DNA from: Geodermatophilus sp. TF02-6 | GTDB lineage: Bacteria > Actinomycetota > Actinomycetes > Mycobacteriales > Geodermatophilaceae | Direction: 5' to 3' | Assembly: GCF_003319115.1 (NCBI RefSeq) | Contig: NZ_QOHF01000013.1 | Coordinates: forward strand, 62,001 to 126,000 | DNA: 64,000 nucleotides | Part shown: positions 41,905 through 50,165 of the stretch, in pieces | Numbering within the stretch: the stretch's first letter is position 1 | Layout of the letters: every line of letters starts with the position of its first letter | The notes under the pieces: generated by a model | Seen by the model: the letters and a program-made list of their open reading frames with translations, nothing else | Databases searched by the model: none | What the model was told of the DNA's origin: nothing | Translations under genes and position numbers: made by a program

Positions 41905-42870
41905 TCAGGTCGGGGCGACGGCCGACCAGCGCACGGTCACCTCGCCGTGCTTCCACCGGCGGCTCGAGCCGACGAACGGCCAGCCCTGTTCGGCGAGGGC
42001 CTGGACGGCGGCGCTCCAGCGCTGCCGCGGACCGAAGGTGGACAGCCCGGCGGCCGCGGCCCACGCCGCGTCGAACGCCCGCAGGAACCCGTGCACCGGC
42101 CGCCCCGGCACGTTGGAGTGGATGAGCGCCTTGGGCAGCCGCTCGGCGAGGTCCGAGGGCCGGTCGAGGTCGGACACCCGGGCGGAGAGCGTGAGGATCA
42201 GCGGCCCGTCGGCGTCCAGGGCGACCCAGGCCGCGCGGCGTCCCCACTCGTCGCAGGTGCCCTCCACCAGCAGCCCGCCGGGGCCGAGGGCGGCGCACAT
42301 CGTCTGCCAGGCGCGGGCCGCGGACTCCTCGTCGTACTGGCGCAGCACGTTGAACGCGCGGACCAGCACCGGGCGCAGTCCGGCCAGCTCGAAGCCGCCC
42401 AGCCGGAAGTCGATCCGCGGCGGGTCCCGGTCGGCGGCGGCGGCGGCCACCCGGGCCGGGTCGATCTCCAGGCCGACCACCTCGAGGCCGCGCACCTCCG
42501 GGCCCAGCCGGTCGGCGAGCTCGAGCGTGGTGACCGCCGACGAGCCGTAGCCGAGATCCACGACCAGGGGGCGGGCGGCGTCGCGCAGCCGCGGCACCTG
42601 GGTGGCCAGCAGCCAGCGGTCGACCCGGCGCAGCCGGTTGGCGGTGGTGGTGCCGCGGGTCGGCAGGCCGAGCGCCCGCGCGCGGCCGGCGGCCAGCCGC
42701 GGGTCGGCCTTCCTGGGGAGGCTGGCCCGGCGCTTGTGCTCACCGCCTCCCGCGGCCCCGTCCCGGGTCCCGCCCCGAGCCTCGATCGGCCTCCCTGCAG
42801 GGGCCCGCCGCGAGCTTGCGAGCGGTGGGGAGCAGGGAGGTCCTTCTCGGGGAGGACGGGGTCCTTCCAC
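41905..42870 (-). CDS. Class I SAM-dependent methyltransferase, start unclear
   Basis: The conserved protein begins near 42735 (RRASLPRKADPRLAAGRARA) and has the SAM motif VVDLGYGSSAVTTLELAD, VVGLEIDPARV and GGLLVEGTCDEWGRR. Substrate unknown. The only in-frame ATG/GTG upstream of the conserved region is GTG 42870, which forces translation through a hairpin repeat block. A GTG at 42743 with GGAGG close by is out of frame by one base with the body. Either the repeat entered the 5' end of the gene or the N-terminus is frameshifted. The boundaries given are those of the open frame. Confidence 0.65.
   Translation of the reverse strand: MEGPRPPREGPPCSPPLASSRRAPAGRPIEARGGTRDGAAGGGEHKRRASLPRKADPRLAAGRARALGLPTRGTTTANRLRRVDRWLLATQVPRLRDAARPLVVDLGYGSSAVTTLELADRLGPEVRGLEVVGLEIDPARVAAAAADRDPPRIDFRLGGFELAGLRPVLVRAFNVLRQYDEESAARAWQTMCAALGPGGLLVEGTCDEWGRRAAWVALDADGPLILTLSARVSDLDRPSDLAERLPKALIHSNVPGRPVHGFLRAFDAAWAAAAGLSTFGPRQRWSAAVQALAEQGWPFVGSSRRWKHGEVTVRWSAVAPT
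42752..42870. repeat. Nested hairpin repeat at the methyltransferase 5' end
   Basis: Outer module arms (minus strand): GGACCCCGTCC at 42854-42864 and GGGACCCGGGACGGGGCC near 42754-42771. Inside is a complete second module with ACCTCCCTGC and GCAGGGAGGCC arms around CCGCTCGCAAGCTCGCGGC (about 42790-42842). One element appears to have inserted into another. Confidence 0.7.
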
Positions 42871-42891
42871 GGTCCGCAGCGTAGTCGCGGT

Positions 42892-42897
42892 TAGCGT
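42892..42897 (+). promoter_or_regulatory. Leaderless promoter -10 of murB
   Basis: TAGCGT followed by six bases and the GTG at 42904; no ribosome binding site. Confidence 0.6.
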
Positions 42898-42903
42898 GGG
42901 GAC

Positions 42904-43914
42904 GTGCAGGTCCGACGCGACGCCCGCCTCGCCGAGCTGACGACCCTCGGGGTGGGTGGCCCCGTCGACCGGCTGGTCGAGGTCACCACCGCCGAGGAAC
43001 TCGTCGCCGCCGTCCGCGAGGCCGACGAGGCGGGGCGGCCGCTGCTGCTGCTCGGCGGCGGCTCCAACGTCGTCGCGCCGGACGCGGGCTGGCCCGGGGA
43101 CGTCGTCGCCGTCCGCAGCCGCGGCGTCGAGCGGGACGGCGCCCGGCTCGTCGTCCAGGCCGGGGAGCCGTGGGACGACCTGGTGGCGTACACGGTCGAG
43201 CGGCAGCTGGCCGGGATGGAGGCGATGTCGGGCATCCCCGGCTCGACCGGCGCGACACCCGTGCAGAACGTCGGCGCCTACGGCCAGGAGGTCGCCCAGG
43301 TCGTCACCGCGGTGCGCGTGTACGACCGCGCGGGCAGGACCGAGCGGGTGCTGACCCCCGCCGAGTGCGGGTTCGCCTACCGCGACAGCCGGCTCAAGCG
43401 CGAGCCCGGCCGGTTCGTCGTCCTCACGGTCGGCTTCGCGCTCGAGCCGGGGGAGCTGTCCCGGCCGGTCGGCTACGCCGAGCTCGCCCGCCGGCTGGGC
43501 GTCGAGCTGGGGCAGCGGGCACCGCTGGCCGACGTCCGGGCGGCCGTGCTGGAGCTGCGCCGGGGCAAGGGCATGGTGTGGGACCCGGCCGACCCGGACA
43601 GCCGCAGTGCGGGCTCGTTCTTCACCAACCCGGTCCTCCCGGCGCGGCAGGCGGTCGAGGGCTGCCCGAGCTGGCCGGCCGGCGACGGGCGGGTCAAGCT
43701 GTCCGCCGCCTGGCTGGTGCAGCACGCCGGGTTCGGCCGGGGGACGCGCGACGGCCTGGTCGGGACGTCGTCCCGGCACAGCCTGGCCCTGACCACCGAG
43801 CCCGGGGCGAGCGCCGACGAGCTGCTCGCCTTCGCCGACGAGGTCGTGGCCCGGGTGCGGGAGCGCTTCGGCGTGACGTTGGAGCGGGAGCCGACCGCCG
43901 TCCGGCCGGTTTGA
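42904..43914 (+). CDS. murB: UDP-N-acetylenolpyruvoylglucosamine reductase, MurB
   Basis: 336-residue FAD enzyme that reduces UDP-GlcNAc-enolpyruvate to UDP-MurNAc, the precursor used by the Mur ligases. FAD-binding motifs LLLGGGSNVVAPD and GIPGSTGATPVQNVGAYGQEV; the catalytic serine lies in SAGSFFTNP and the C-terminal part has KLSAAWLVQHAGFGRG and SRHSLALT. Type I MurB by length. Leaderless GTG start. Its place beside an SDR remnant and mshA agrees with the Rv0482-Rv0486 order. Confidence 0.95.
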   Translation: MQVRRDARLAELTTLGVGGPVDRLVEVTTAEELVAAVREADEAGRPLLLLGGGSNVVAPDAGWPGDVVAVRSRGVERDGARLVVQAGEPWDDLVAYTVERQLAGMEAMSGIPGSTGATPVQNVGAYGQEVAQVVTAVRVYDRAGRTERVLTPAECGFAYRDSRLKREPGRFVVLTVGFALEPGELSRPVGYAELARRLGVELGQRAPLADVRAAVLELRRGKGMVWDPADPDSRSAGSFFTNPVLPARQAVEGCPSWPAGDGRVKLSAAWLVQHAGFGRGTRDGLVGTSSRHSLALTTEPGASADELLAFADEVVARVRERFGVTLEREPTAVRPV

Positions 43915-43917
43915 GCA

Positions 43918-43989
43918 CCCATTGCCGGTTCTCCTCGCCCATTGCGGGCGCGGCGGCACCGGCAAGGCGCGAGGAAAGCCGGCAATGGG
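43918..43989. terminator. Inverted repeat between murB and the SDR remnant
   Basis: CCCATTGCCGG (43918-43928) and its complement (43979-43989), with the arms continuing imperfectly through TTCTCCTC and GAGGAAAG. A second CCCATTGC lies within the loop. Between convergent genes. Confidence 0.65.
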
Positions 43990-44004
43990 CCGCCGCCGGC
44001 GAGC

Positions 44005-44400
44005 TCAGCCCTCGCGGAAGACCTTGTGCTGGGCGGCCTGGGCGCGGGGGCGGACGACGAGCAGGTCGACGTCGACGTGGTGCGGGCGGGTGAGCGCCCA
44101 GGCGATGCAGTCGGCGACGTCCTCGGCGACCAGCGGCTCGCGCACCCCCCGGTAGACCGCCTCCGCCCTCTGCGGGTCGCCGACCCGGTTGAGGCCGAAC
44201 TCCTCGGTCCGCACCATCCCCGGCGCGATCTCGATGACCCGCACCGGCTCGCCGCACGGTTCCAGCCGCAGCGTCTCGGCCAGGGTGTGCACCCCGTGCT
44301 TGGCCGCGGTGTACGAGGCGCCGCCCTCGTAGCTGACCAACCCGGCCGTCGAGCCGACGAACAGCACGTCACCCGCGCCGGAGGCGACCAGCCCGGCCCG
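44005..44400 (-). pseudogene. Truncated short-chain dehydrogenase/reductase (N-terminal half missing)
   Basis: The frame encodes only the C-terminal 130 residues of an SDR: GDVLFVGSTAGLVSYEGGAS with the catalytic Ser, SYTAAKHGVHTLAETL with Tyr-x3-Lys, and VRVIEIAPGMVRTEEF. The Rossmann TGxxxGxG segment and the NAG motif (about 90 residues) are absent from all frames. Upstream of 44400 the frame runs into unrelated GC-rich DNA with no start codon before the mshA region. The remnant sits where an SDR (Rv0484c-like) is found between murB and mshA in mycobacteria, so this is probably a recent 5' deletion. Confidence 0.75.
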
Positions 44401-44532
44401 CGCCGGGCGGCTCCGCGGAGCCGGGGGCAGGATGGGCCGAGGGGCCGGGCATGAGCCCCATCCTGGCGCTGTTGCAGGATGCAGGATCGAGCGGGTGCCG
44501 TCCGGCGCCCCGGGCAGGGCGGGAGGTCGGAC

Positions 44533-45882
44533 GTGTCCGCTCGCCGCCGTCCCCGGTCGGCCGCGCCCCGGCGGGTGGCGACGCTCTCGGTGCACACCAG
44601 CCCGCTCGACCAGCCCGGCGCCGGTGACGCCGGCGGCATGAACGTCTACGTCGTCGAGGTCTCCCGCCGGCTGGCCGCCCGCGGCATCGCCGTCGACGTG
44701 TTCACCCGCGCCACCTCCAGCGACCTGCCGCCGGTGGTGGAGATGAGCCCCGGGGTGACGGTGCGGCACGTCAGCGCGGGGCCGTTCGAGGGGCTGGGCA
44801 AGGAGGAGCTGCCGGCCCAGTTGTGCGCCTTCACCGCCGCCGTCCTGCGCGAGGAGGCGCAGCACGAGCCGGGCCACTACGACGTCGTCCACTCCCACTA
44901 CTGGCTCTCCGGGCAGGTGGGCTGGCTGGCCCGCGACCGGTGGAGCGTGCCGCTTATCCACACCGCGCACACCCTCGCCAAGGTGAAGAACGCCGCGCTG
45001 GCCGCCGGTGACCGGCCCGAGCCGCGGGCCCGGGTGATCGGCGAGGAACAGGTCGTCGCCGAGGCCGACCGGCTGGTCGCCAACACCGCCGATGAGGCCC
45101 GCGATCTGGTCGACCACTACGGCGCCGACCCGCGCCGCACCCTCGTCGTCCCGCCCGGGGTCGACCTCGACCGGTTCACCCCCGGCGACCGGACGGCGGC
45201 CCGCCGCCGGCTGGGCGTCCCCGAGGACGCCGTGGTGCTCCTGTTCGTCGGCCGCATCCAGCCGCTCAAGGCCCCCGACCTGCTGCTCGAGGCCGCCGCG
45301 CGGATGCTCGCCGACGACCCCGGGCTGCGCGCCCGGCTGCGGGTGCACGTCATCGGGGCGCCCAGCGGCTCCGGCCTGCAGGCCCCGCGCCAGCTCGAGC
45401 AGCTGGCCGGCGACCTGGGCATCGCCGACCTGGTCCGGTTCCTGCCGCCCGTGCACGCCGAGCTGCTCGCCGAGCACTACCGGGCCGCCGACGTCGCCGT
45501 CGTCCCCAGCCACAACGAGTCCTTCGGGCTGGTGGCGCTGGAGGCGCAGGCCTGCGGCACCCCGGTCGTGGCGGCCGCGGTCGGCGGCCTGCGCACCGCC
45601 GTCCGGGACGGCGTCGCAGGCAGCCTGGTCGAGGGCCGCGACCCGGCCGACTACGCGGCCGCGATCCGGGCCGTGCTGGCCCGCCGGGAGCTGCTGTCGG
45701 CCGGTGCCCGCCGGCACGCCGGTTCCTTCTCCTGGGAGCGCACGGTCGACTCGCTGGTCGCGGCCTACACCGCCGCGGCCGAGGAGCTGGCCGCCGCACG
45801 AGGCGCCGTCGCCGGCACGCTGCTGCGCCCCGCCCGGGCCCTGGGGACGCTGCGGCCGCTGGGCGCGCAGGTGGCGCGGTGA
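44533..45882 (+). CDS. mshA: D-inositol-3-phosphate glycosyltransferase, MshA
   Basis: 449-residue GT4 glycosyltransferase catalysing the first step of mycothiol synthesis: UDP-GlcNAc + 1L-myo-inositol 1-phosphate to GlcNAc-inositol-phosphate. MshA hallmarks: [20 protein letters not shown] at the start, [47 protein letters not shown] and the nucleotide-sugar motif [24 protein letters not shown] 44533 follows GGGAGG. Together with mshD at 16335 it shows that mycothiol is made. Confidence 0.95.
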   Translation: MSARRRPRSAAPRRVATLSVHTSPLDQPGAGDAGGMNVYVVEVSRRLAARGIAVDVFTRATSSDLPPVVEMSPGVTVRHVSAGPFEGLGKEELPAQLCAFTAAVLREEAQHEPGHYDVVHSHYWLSGQVGWLARDRWSVPLIHTAHTLAKVKNAALAAGDRPEPRARVIGEEQVVAEADRLVANTADEARDLVDHYGADPRRTLVVPPGVDLDRFTPGDRTAARRRLGVPEDAVVLLFVGRIQPLKAPDLLLEAAARMLADDPGLRARLRVHVIGAPSGSGLQAPRQLEQLAGDLGIADLVRFLPPVHAELLAEHYRAADVAVVPSHNESFGLVALEAQACGTPVVAAAVGGLRTAVRDGVAGSLVEGRDPADYAAAIRAVLARRELLSAGARRHAGSFSWERTVDSLVAAYTAAAEELAAARGAVAGTLLRPARALGTLRPLGAQVAR

Positions 45883-45925
45883 GCGGCTCGGCTGTCCTGC
45901 CGGCTCCGCCGGGCGGGAGCGATCA

Positions 45926-46498
45926 GTGAGCACGGGGGGCGAGGACGGGGGCGCCGTGGGCCGACGACGCAGCGTCGAGGAGCTCGACGCGGTCGTCGAG
46001 CAGACGCTGCGGGACGCCGAGCTGGTGCACGAGCACCCCGCCCCGGGCCGCTGGCTGGTCGACCTGCCCGGCACCAGGAAGCTCAAGACCGTCTGCGGGC
46101 TGATCGTCGGCGAGCACGCGCTGCGGGTGGAGGCGTTCGTCTGCCGCCAGCCCGACGAGAACCGCGAGCAGCTGTGGACCTTCCTGCTGCAGCACAACGC
46201 CCGCACGTACGGGGTCGCGTACTCCATCGACCGCGTCGGCGACGTCTACCTCACCGGCCGGCTCCCGCACGCCGCGGTCACGCCCGAGGAGCTCGACCGC
46301 GTCCTGGGCGCCGTCCTGAGCTACGCCGACGACCACTTCAACACGATGCTGGAGATCGGCTTCGGCACCTCGATCCGCCGGGAGTGGGAGTGGCGGGTCA
46401 AGCGGGGCGAGTCGCTGGCCAACCTCGAGGCGTTCGCCGACTTCGCCGACCCGGGGCGCCGGTCCCGCTCCGGCGGCTCCCCGGACGGCGGGGTGTGA
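45926..46498 (+). CDS. YbjN-domain protein
   Basis: 190-residue cytosolic protein with a YbjN/TY3-type fold similar to type III secretion chaperones: RWLVDLPGTRKLKTVCGLIV, EAFVCRQPDENREQLWTFLL, NARTYGVAYSIDRVGDVYL, ADDHFNTMLEIGF. It corresponds to Rv0487, the gene after mshA in mycobacteria. Function unknown. GTG 45926 follows GGGAG. Confidence 0.83.
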   Translation: MSTGGEDGGAVGRRRSVEELDAVVEQTLRDAELVHEHPAPGRWLVDLPGTRKLKTVCGLIVGEHALRVEAFVCRQPDENREQLWTFLLQHNARTYGVAYSIDRVGDVYLTGRLPHAAVTPEELDRVLGAVLSYADDHFNTMLEIGFGTSIRREWEWRVKRGESLANLEAFADFADPGRRSRSGGSPDGGV

Positions 46499-46580
46499 CC
46501 GTTCCCCCGACCTGCAGGAGCGCCCCCGACGATGCCCCGACGGGGCACGCCGCCGGCCCGTCGGCCGCGCCGGCAGCCGA

Positions 46581-46586
46581 TAGCGT
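46581..46586 (+). promoter_or_regulatory. Leaderless promoter -10 of the small membrane protein gene
   Basis: TAGCGT, seven bases before the GTG at 46594. It favours that GTG over the earlier in-frame GTGs at 46495 and 46585. Confidence 0.5.
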
Positions 46587-46593
46587 GGCGGCG

Positions 46594-46893
46594 GTGCAGG
46601 AGGGTCGCGGACAGCAGCGCTTCGTCCGGGCGCTCGTGGGCGTGGTCGCGGCCTCGGCACTGGCGTACCCGCTGCTGCTCTGCGCGGTGCGGTTGCTCTT
46701 CGCCCAGCTCGTCGTCCCGGACGTCGCCGAGGTCGTGCTGTGGCTGGTCGTCGCGGTGACCTGCAGCGTCGCCGCCGTCGCCGTCCTGCGGTGGGGCGCC
46801 GAGCGGCCGGTGCGCAGCCGGTGGCTGCTCGTCGGCCTGCTGCCGCCGGCGGCGTTCGAGACCTGGCTGCTGTGGCCGCTGCTCACCAGATGA
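46594..46893 (+). CDS. Small membrane protein
   Basis: 99 residues with three hydrophobic helices ([60 protein letters not shown]). No family recognised. An alternative start at GTG 46495, overlapping the ybjN-type stop (GTGA), would give 132 residues with an unstructured head. Lies 25 bp before gpmA. Confidence 0.65.
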   Translation: MQEGRGQQRFVRALVGVVAASALAYPLLLCAVRLLFAQLVVPDVAEVVLWLVVAVTCSVAAVAVLRWGAERPVRSRWLLVGLLPPAAFETWLLWPLLTR

Positions 46894-46918
46894 GGCCCGC
46901 ATCGGGCAGGATGACGGC

Positions 46919-47683
46919 GTGACCGCGCCGACCCCCACCCACACCCTGGTGCTCCTCCGCCACGGCGAGAGCGAGTGGAACAAGGCCAACCTGTTCACCG
47001 GCTGGGTGGACGTGGCGCTGTCCGAGAAGGGCCGGGCCGAGGCGGCGCGGAGCGGCGAGCTGCTCGTCGAGCACGGGCTGCTGCCGGAGGTCGTGCACAC
47101 CTCGGTGCTCAAGCGGGCCATCTCCACCGCCGAGCTGGCGCTGGCCGCCGCCGACCGGCAGTGGATCCCGGTGAAGCGCTCCTGGCGGCTCAACGAGCGG
47201 CACTACGGCGCGCTGCAGGGCAAGGACAAGGCGGCCACCCTCGCCGAGTACGGCGAGGAGCAGTTCATGGTGTGGCGCCGCTCCTACAGCATCCCGCCGC
47301 CGCCGATCGAGCCCGGCAGCGAGTTCTCGCAGGACGGCGACCCGCGGTACGCGGTGCTGCCGCCGGAGGTGCGCCCGGCGACCGAGTGCCTGGCCGACGT
47401 CGTCGTCCGGATGCTGCCGTACTGGTACGACACGATCGTGCCGGACCTGCGCACCGGGGCCACCGTGCTCGTCGCCGCGCACGGCAACAGCCTGCGGGCG
47501 CTGGTCAAGCACCTGGACGGCATGGGGGAGGACGAGGTCGTCGGGCTGAACATCCCCACCGGCGTCCCGCTGCGCTACGACCTGGACGGCGACCTGCGCC
47601 CGGTCAAGCCCGGCGGCGAGTACCTCGACCCCGAGGCCGCGGCCGCCGCCATCGAGGCCGTCAAGAACCAGGGCAAGCGCTGA
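46919..47683 (+). CDS. gpmA: 2,3-bisphosphoglycerate-dependent phosphoglycerate mutase
   Basis: 254-residue glycolytic enzyme interconverting 3- and 2-phosphoglycerate. The phosphohistidine motif is [10 protein letters not shown] (RHG at 14-16); [14 protein letters not shown], the second histidine in [15 protein letters not shown] and [13 protein letters not shown] complete the signature. GTG 46919 lies six bases after CAGGAT, consistent with a leaderless transcript. Immediately upstream of the phosphate regulators, as in mycobacteria (Rv0489-Rv0491). Confidence 0.95.
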   Translation: MTAPTPTHTLVLLRHGESEWNKANLFTGWVDVALSEKGRAEAARSGELLVEHGLLPEVVHTSVLKRAISTAELALAAADRQWIPVKRSWRLNERHYGALQGKDKAATLAEYGEEQFMVWRRSYSIPPPPIEPGSEFSQDGDPRYAVLPPEVRPATECLADVVVRMLPYWYDTIVPDLRTGATVLVAAHGNSLRALVKHLDGMGEDEVVGLNIPTGVPLRYDLDGDLRPVKPGGEYLDPEAAAAAIEAVKNQGKR

Positions 47684-47706
47684 CGAGCCGGCCCCGGAGG
47701 GGTTGG

Positions 47707-47813
47707 CGAGGAAGCGCTGGAGCCGCCCTGCGAGGCGCGCCGACGAGTGGGGGCCCGGAGGGTCCCCCGAGGAAGCGCCTGGAGTCGCCCTGCGAGGCGG
47801 CCCGAGGAGTGGG
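47707..47813. repeat. Two direct copies of a 45-bp sequence after gpmA
   Basis: Copies at 47707-47751 and 47768-47813 share CGAGGAAGCGC-(C)-TGGAG and CGCCCTGCGAGGCG followed by GAGTGGG. They differ at a few positions and are separated by a GGGCCCGGAGGGTCCC palindrome. This family differs from the hairpin modules seen elsewhere. Confidence 0.75.
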
Positions 47814-47941
47814 CGGGCGGAGCCCTCCCCGACAAGGGTCGGGAAGGGCTCAACGCAGGTCGGGGACGGCACCTGGCCGCGGTGTCGGCCGGTAGGCCGA
47901 CGATGTCACGGTGTCGCCCGGAGGCCGACGGTGTCACGGTG

Positions 47942-48601
47942 TCATCGGTGCACTGCGTGCATCTCCCGCTCGCCGGTGACGAGGAAGACCACCCGACGGG
48001 CGACGCTGACCGCGTGGTCGGCGAAGCGCTCGTAGTAGCGGCCCAGCAGGGTGATGTCGATCGCCGCCTCCATGCCGTGCGGCCAGTCCTTGGAGAGCAG
48101 CTCGCTGAACAGCTGCCGGTGCAGCTGGTCCATGAGGTCGTCGTCGGCCTCGAGGTGGGCGGCGGCCTCGACGTCGAGCTTGGCGATCACGGTCGCGGTC
48201 TGGCTGACCAGGCTCTCGGCCACGTGGCCGGCCTCCAGGAAGATCGGCCGCAGCTCCTGGGGGACGGCGTGGTCGGGGAAGCGCATGCGCGCCAGCTTGG
48301 CGACGTGCACGGCGAGGTCACCCATCCGCTCGAGGTCGCTGATGATCCGCATCGCCGCGGTGATCGTCCGCAGGTCCGTGGCCACCGGCGCCTGGCGGGC
48401 CAGCAGGGTGAAGCAGCGCTGCTCGATGCTCTCCCGGGTCGCGTCGATGCGCTCGTCGCCCTCGATGACCAGGTTGGCCAGCTCGATGTCGGCGTCGAGC
48501 AGCGCGGTGGTCGCCTTGCTCATCGCCGAGCCGACCCAGTTGGCCATCTCGACCAGGGTGTCGTTGATGTCGTCGAGTTCCTCGTGGTAGTGCTGGCGCA
48601 C
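47942..48601 (-). CDS. phoU: Phosphate-signalling regulator PhoU
   Basis: 219-residue protein with two PhoU three-helix repeats: the first with EGDERIDATRESIEQRCFTL, then AMRIISDLERMGDLAVHVAK; the second with LLGRYYERFADHAVSVARRV. The E/D-R-hG-D metal motifs are present. PhoU links Pst transport state to the sensor kinase SenX3 and keeps it inactive when phosphate is plentiful. Divergent from senX3, separated by 292 bp with a PHO-box-like site. Confidence 0.93.
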   Translation of the reverse strand: MRQHYHEELDDINDTLVEMANWVGSAMSKATTALLDADIELANLVIEGDERIDATRESIEQRCFTLLARQAPVATDLRTITAAMRIISDLERMGDLAVHVAKLARMRFPDHAVPQELRPIFLEAGHVAESLVSQTATVIAKLDVEAAAHLEADDDLMDQLHRQLFSELLSKDWPHGMEAAIDITLLGRYYERFADHAVSVARRVVFLVTGEREMHAVHR

Positions 48602-48728
48602 GTCGTCCTCCTCGTCGGCCGGCCGGTCCCGGCCGGAGCAGCGGGTCTCCGCGACGCCGGTACCTCACGACGCCCGGCGCACTCCCTGTCGAGGGTATGG
48701 CGGCAACGCTGCTGCTCGTGGCCGCACC

Positions 48729-48757
48729 GGTGAACGCAGGGGCACCGGAACGTGAAC
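48729..48757 (-). promoter_or_regulatory. PHO-box-like site between phoU and senX3
   Basis: On the minus strand GTTCACG (from 48757) and GTTCACC (from 48735) are spaced exactly 22 bp, two 11-bp units with a degenerate unit between. It lies about 130 bp upstream of phoU and could serve autoregulation by RegX3. Weaker than the pst site. Confidence 0.45.
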
Positions 48758-48893
48758 AGTACTGGTACGGACGCGTTCCGCCACCCGGACGGACGAGGTC
48801 CCCCGCCGCGGCGGCCTAGCATCGGGCGGGGAGCGGGCTCGTGAGCTTCCCGGACGGTTGAGGGGCCTCCGCGAGCGCCGACGAGGAGGATGC

Positions 48894-50165
48894 GTGAGCG
48901 CGACGGTCGCCCTCGTGGTCGGCCTGGTCGTCGGCGGCGTCCTGGCTGCCACGGTCCTGCTGCGCCTCCGCCGTCCCGACCGCGACGTCGCGGCCCCCGC
49001 CGCACCCGCACCGGTGCCCGAGGCGGTGCTGGCCCGGCAGCTGATCGACCTGGTGGACCCCGCCGTCGTCCTGCTCGACCCCGACGACGTCGTCCTCCTG
49101 GCCAACCCCGCGGCGCGCGCGCTGGGCATCGTCCGCGACACCCGGCTGCTGGTCCCCGAGCTGCTCGAGCTGGCCCGCACGGTGCGCACCGGCGGACGGC
49201 GGCGCGCGGACGTCGCCCTGCCCGGCGCGCTGGTCGGCGGCGGCCCCCGGCTGGTCGGCGTCCAGGGGGTGCGCCTGGAGAGCGGGCCGGTGCCCGGCCC
49301 GGTGGGGCTGGTGCTGACCGACGTCACGGAGGCCCGCCGGGTGGAGGAGGTCCGCCGCGACTTCGTCGCCAACGTCGGCCACGAGCTGAAGACGCCGGTC
49401 GGCGCGCTGTCCCTGCTCGCCGAGGCGGTCGAGGACGCCGCCGACGACCCGGAGACCGTGCACCGGTTCGCCGCCCGCATGTCGCACGAGGCCGACCGGC
49501 TCGCCCGGCTGGTCCGCGAGCTGATCGACCTGTCCCGGCTGCAGGGCGGTGAGCCGCTGCCCGAGCTGGTGCCGGTCGAGGTCGACACGGTCATCGCCGA
49601 GGCCGTCGACCGGACCAGGCTGGCCGCGGCCGCCCGGCACACCGCGATCGCCACCGGCGGCCAACGCGGCCTGCTCGTGCGCGGGGTGGAGGCCCAGCTG
49701 ACCACCGCGGTGACCAACCTGCTGGCCAACGCCGTCGCCTACAGCCCGGAGGCAGCCCGGATCGCGGTCGGCGCCCGCGCCCGCTCCGGGTTCGCCGAGA
49801 TCACCGTGACCGACAGCGGCATCGGCATCCCGCGCCAGGACCGGTCGCGGGTGTTCGAGCGCTTCTACCGGGTCGATCAGTCCCGGGCCAGCGGCACCGG
49901 CGGCACCGGCCTGGGGCTGGCCATCGTCAAGCACGTGGCCACCAACCACGGCGGCTCGGTGAGCGTGTGGAGCGAGGAGGGCCTCGGCTCCACGTTCACC
50001 CTGCGGATCCCGCTGGCTCCCGGCGCCGCGCCCCCCGCCGAGCCCCCCGCCGAGCCCCCCGCCGAGCCCGAGGTCACCCCGGCTGCACCCGCCGGGGACG
50101 CGCCGGCCAAGCACCACCTCGCCGGCGGTGCGCCCGCCGGGAACGCCCCGGAGGGACGGTCGTGA
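48894..50165 (+). CDS. senX3: Sensor histidine kinase SenX3 (phosphate sensing)
   Basis: 423 residues. One N-terminal transmembrane helix (VALVVGLVVGGVLAATVLL), a PAS-like domain (LVDPAVVLLDPDDVVLLANP), HisKA with H163 in FVANVGHELKTPVGAL, and HATPase_c (NLLANAVAYSP, DSGIGIP, GGTGLGLAIV). This matches mycobacterial SenX3, which senses phosphate through the Pst-PhoU system rather than directly. The C-terminal tail has a PPAE repeat (12-bp tandem units near 50033). GTG 48894 follows GAGGAGGA; its stop overlaps the regX3 start (GTGA). Confidence 0.93.
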   Translation: MSATVALVVGLVVGGVLAATVLLRLRRPDRDVAAPAAPAPVPEAVLARQLIDLVDPAVVLLDPDDVVLLANPAARALGIVRDTRLLVPELLELARTVRTGGRRRADVALPGALVGGGPRLVGVQGVRLESGPVPGPVGLVLTDVTEARRVEEVRRDFVANVGHELKTPVGALSLLAEAVEDAADDPETVHRFAARMSHEADRLARLVRELIDLSRLQGGEPLPELVPVEVDTVIAEAVDRTRLAAAARHTAIATGGQRGLLVRGVEAQLTTAVTNLLANAVAYSPEAARIAVGARARSGFAEITVTDSGIGIPRQDRSRVFERFYRVDQSRASGTGGTGLGLAIVKHVATNHGGSVSVWSEEGLGSTFTLRIPLAPGAAPPAEPPAEPPAEPEVTPAAPAGDAPAKHHLAGGAPAGNAPEGRS

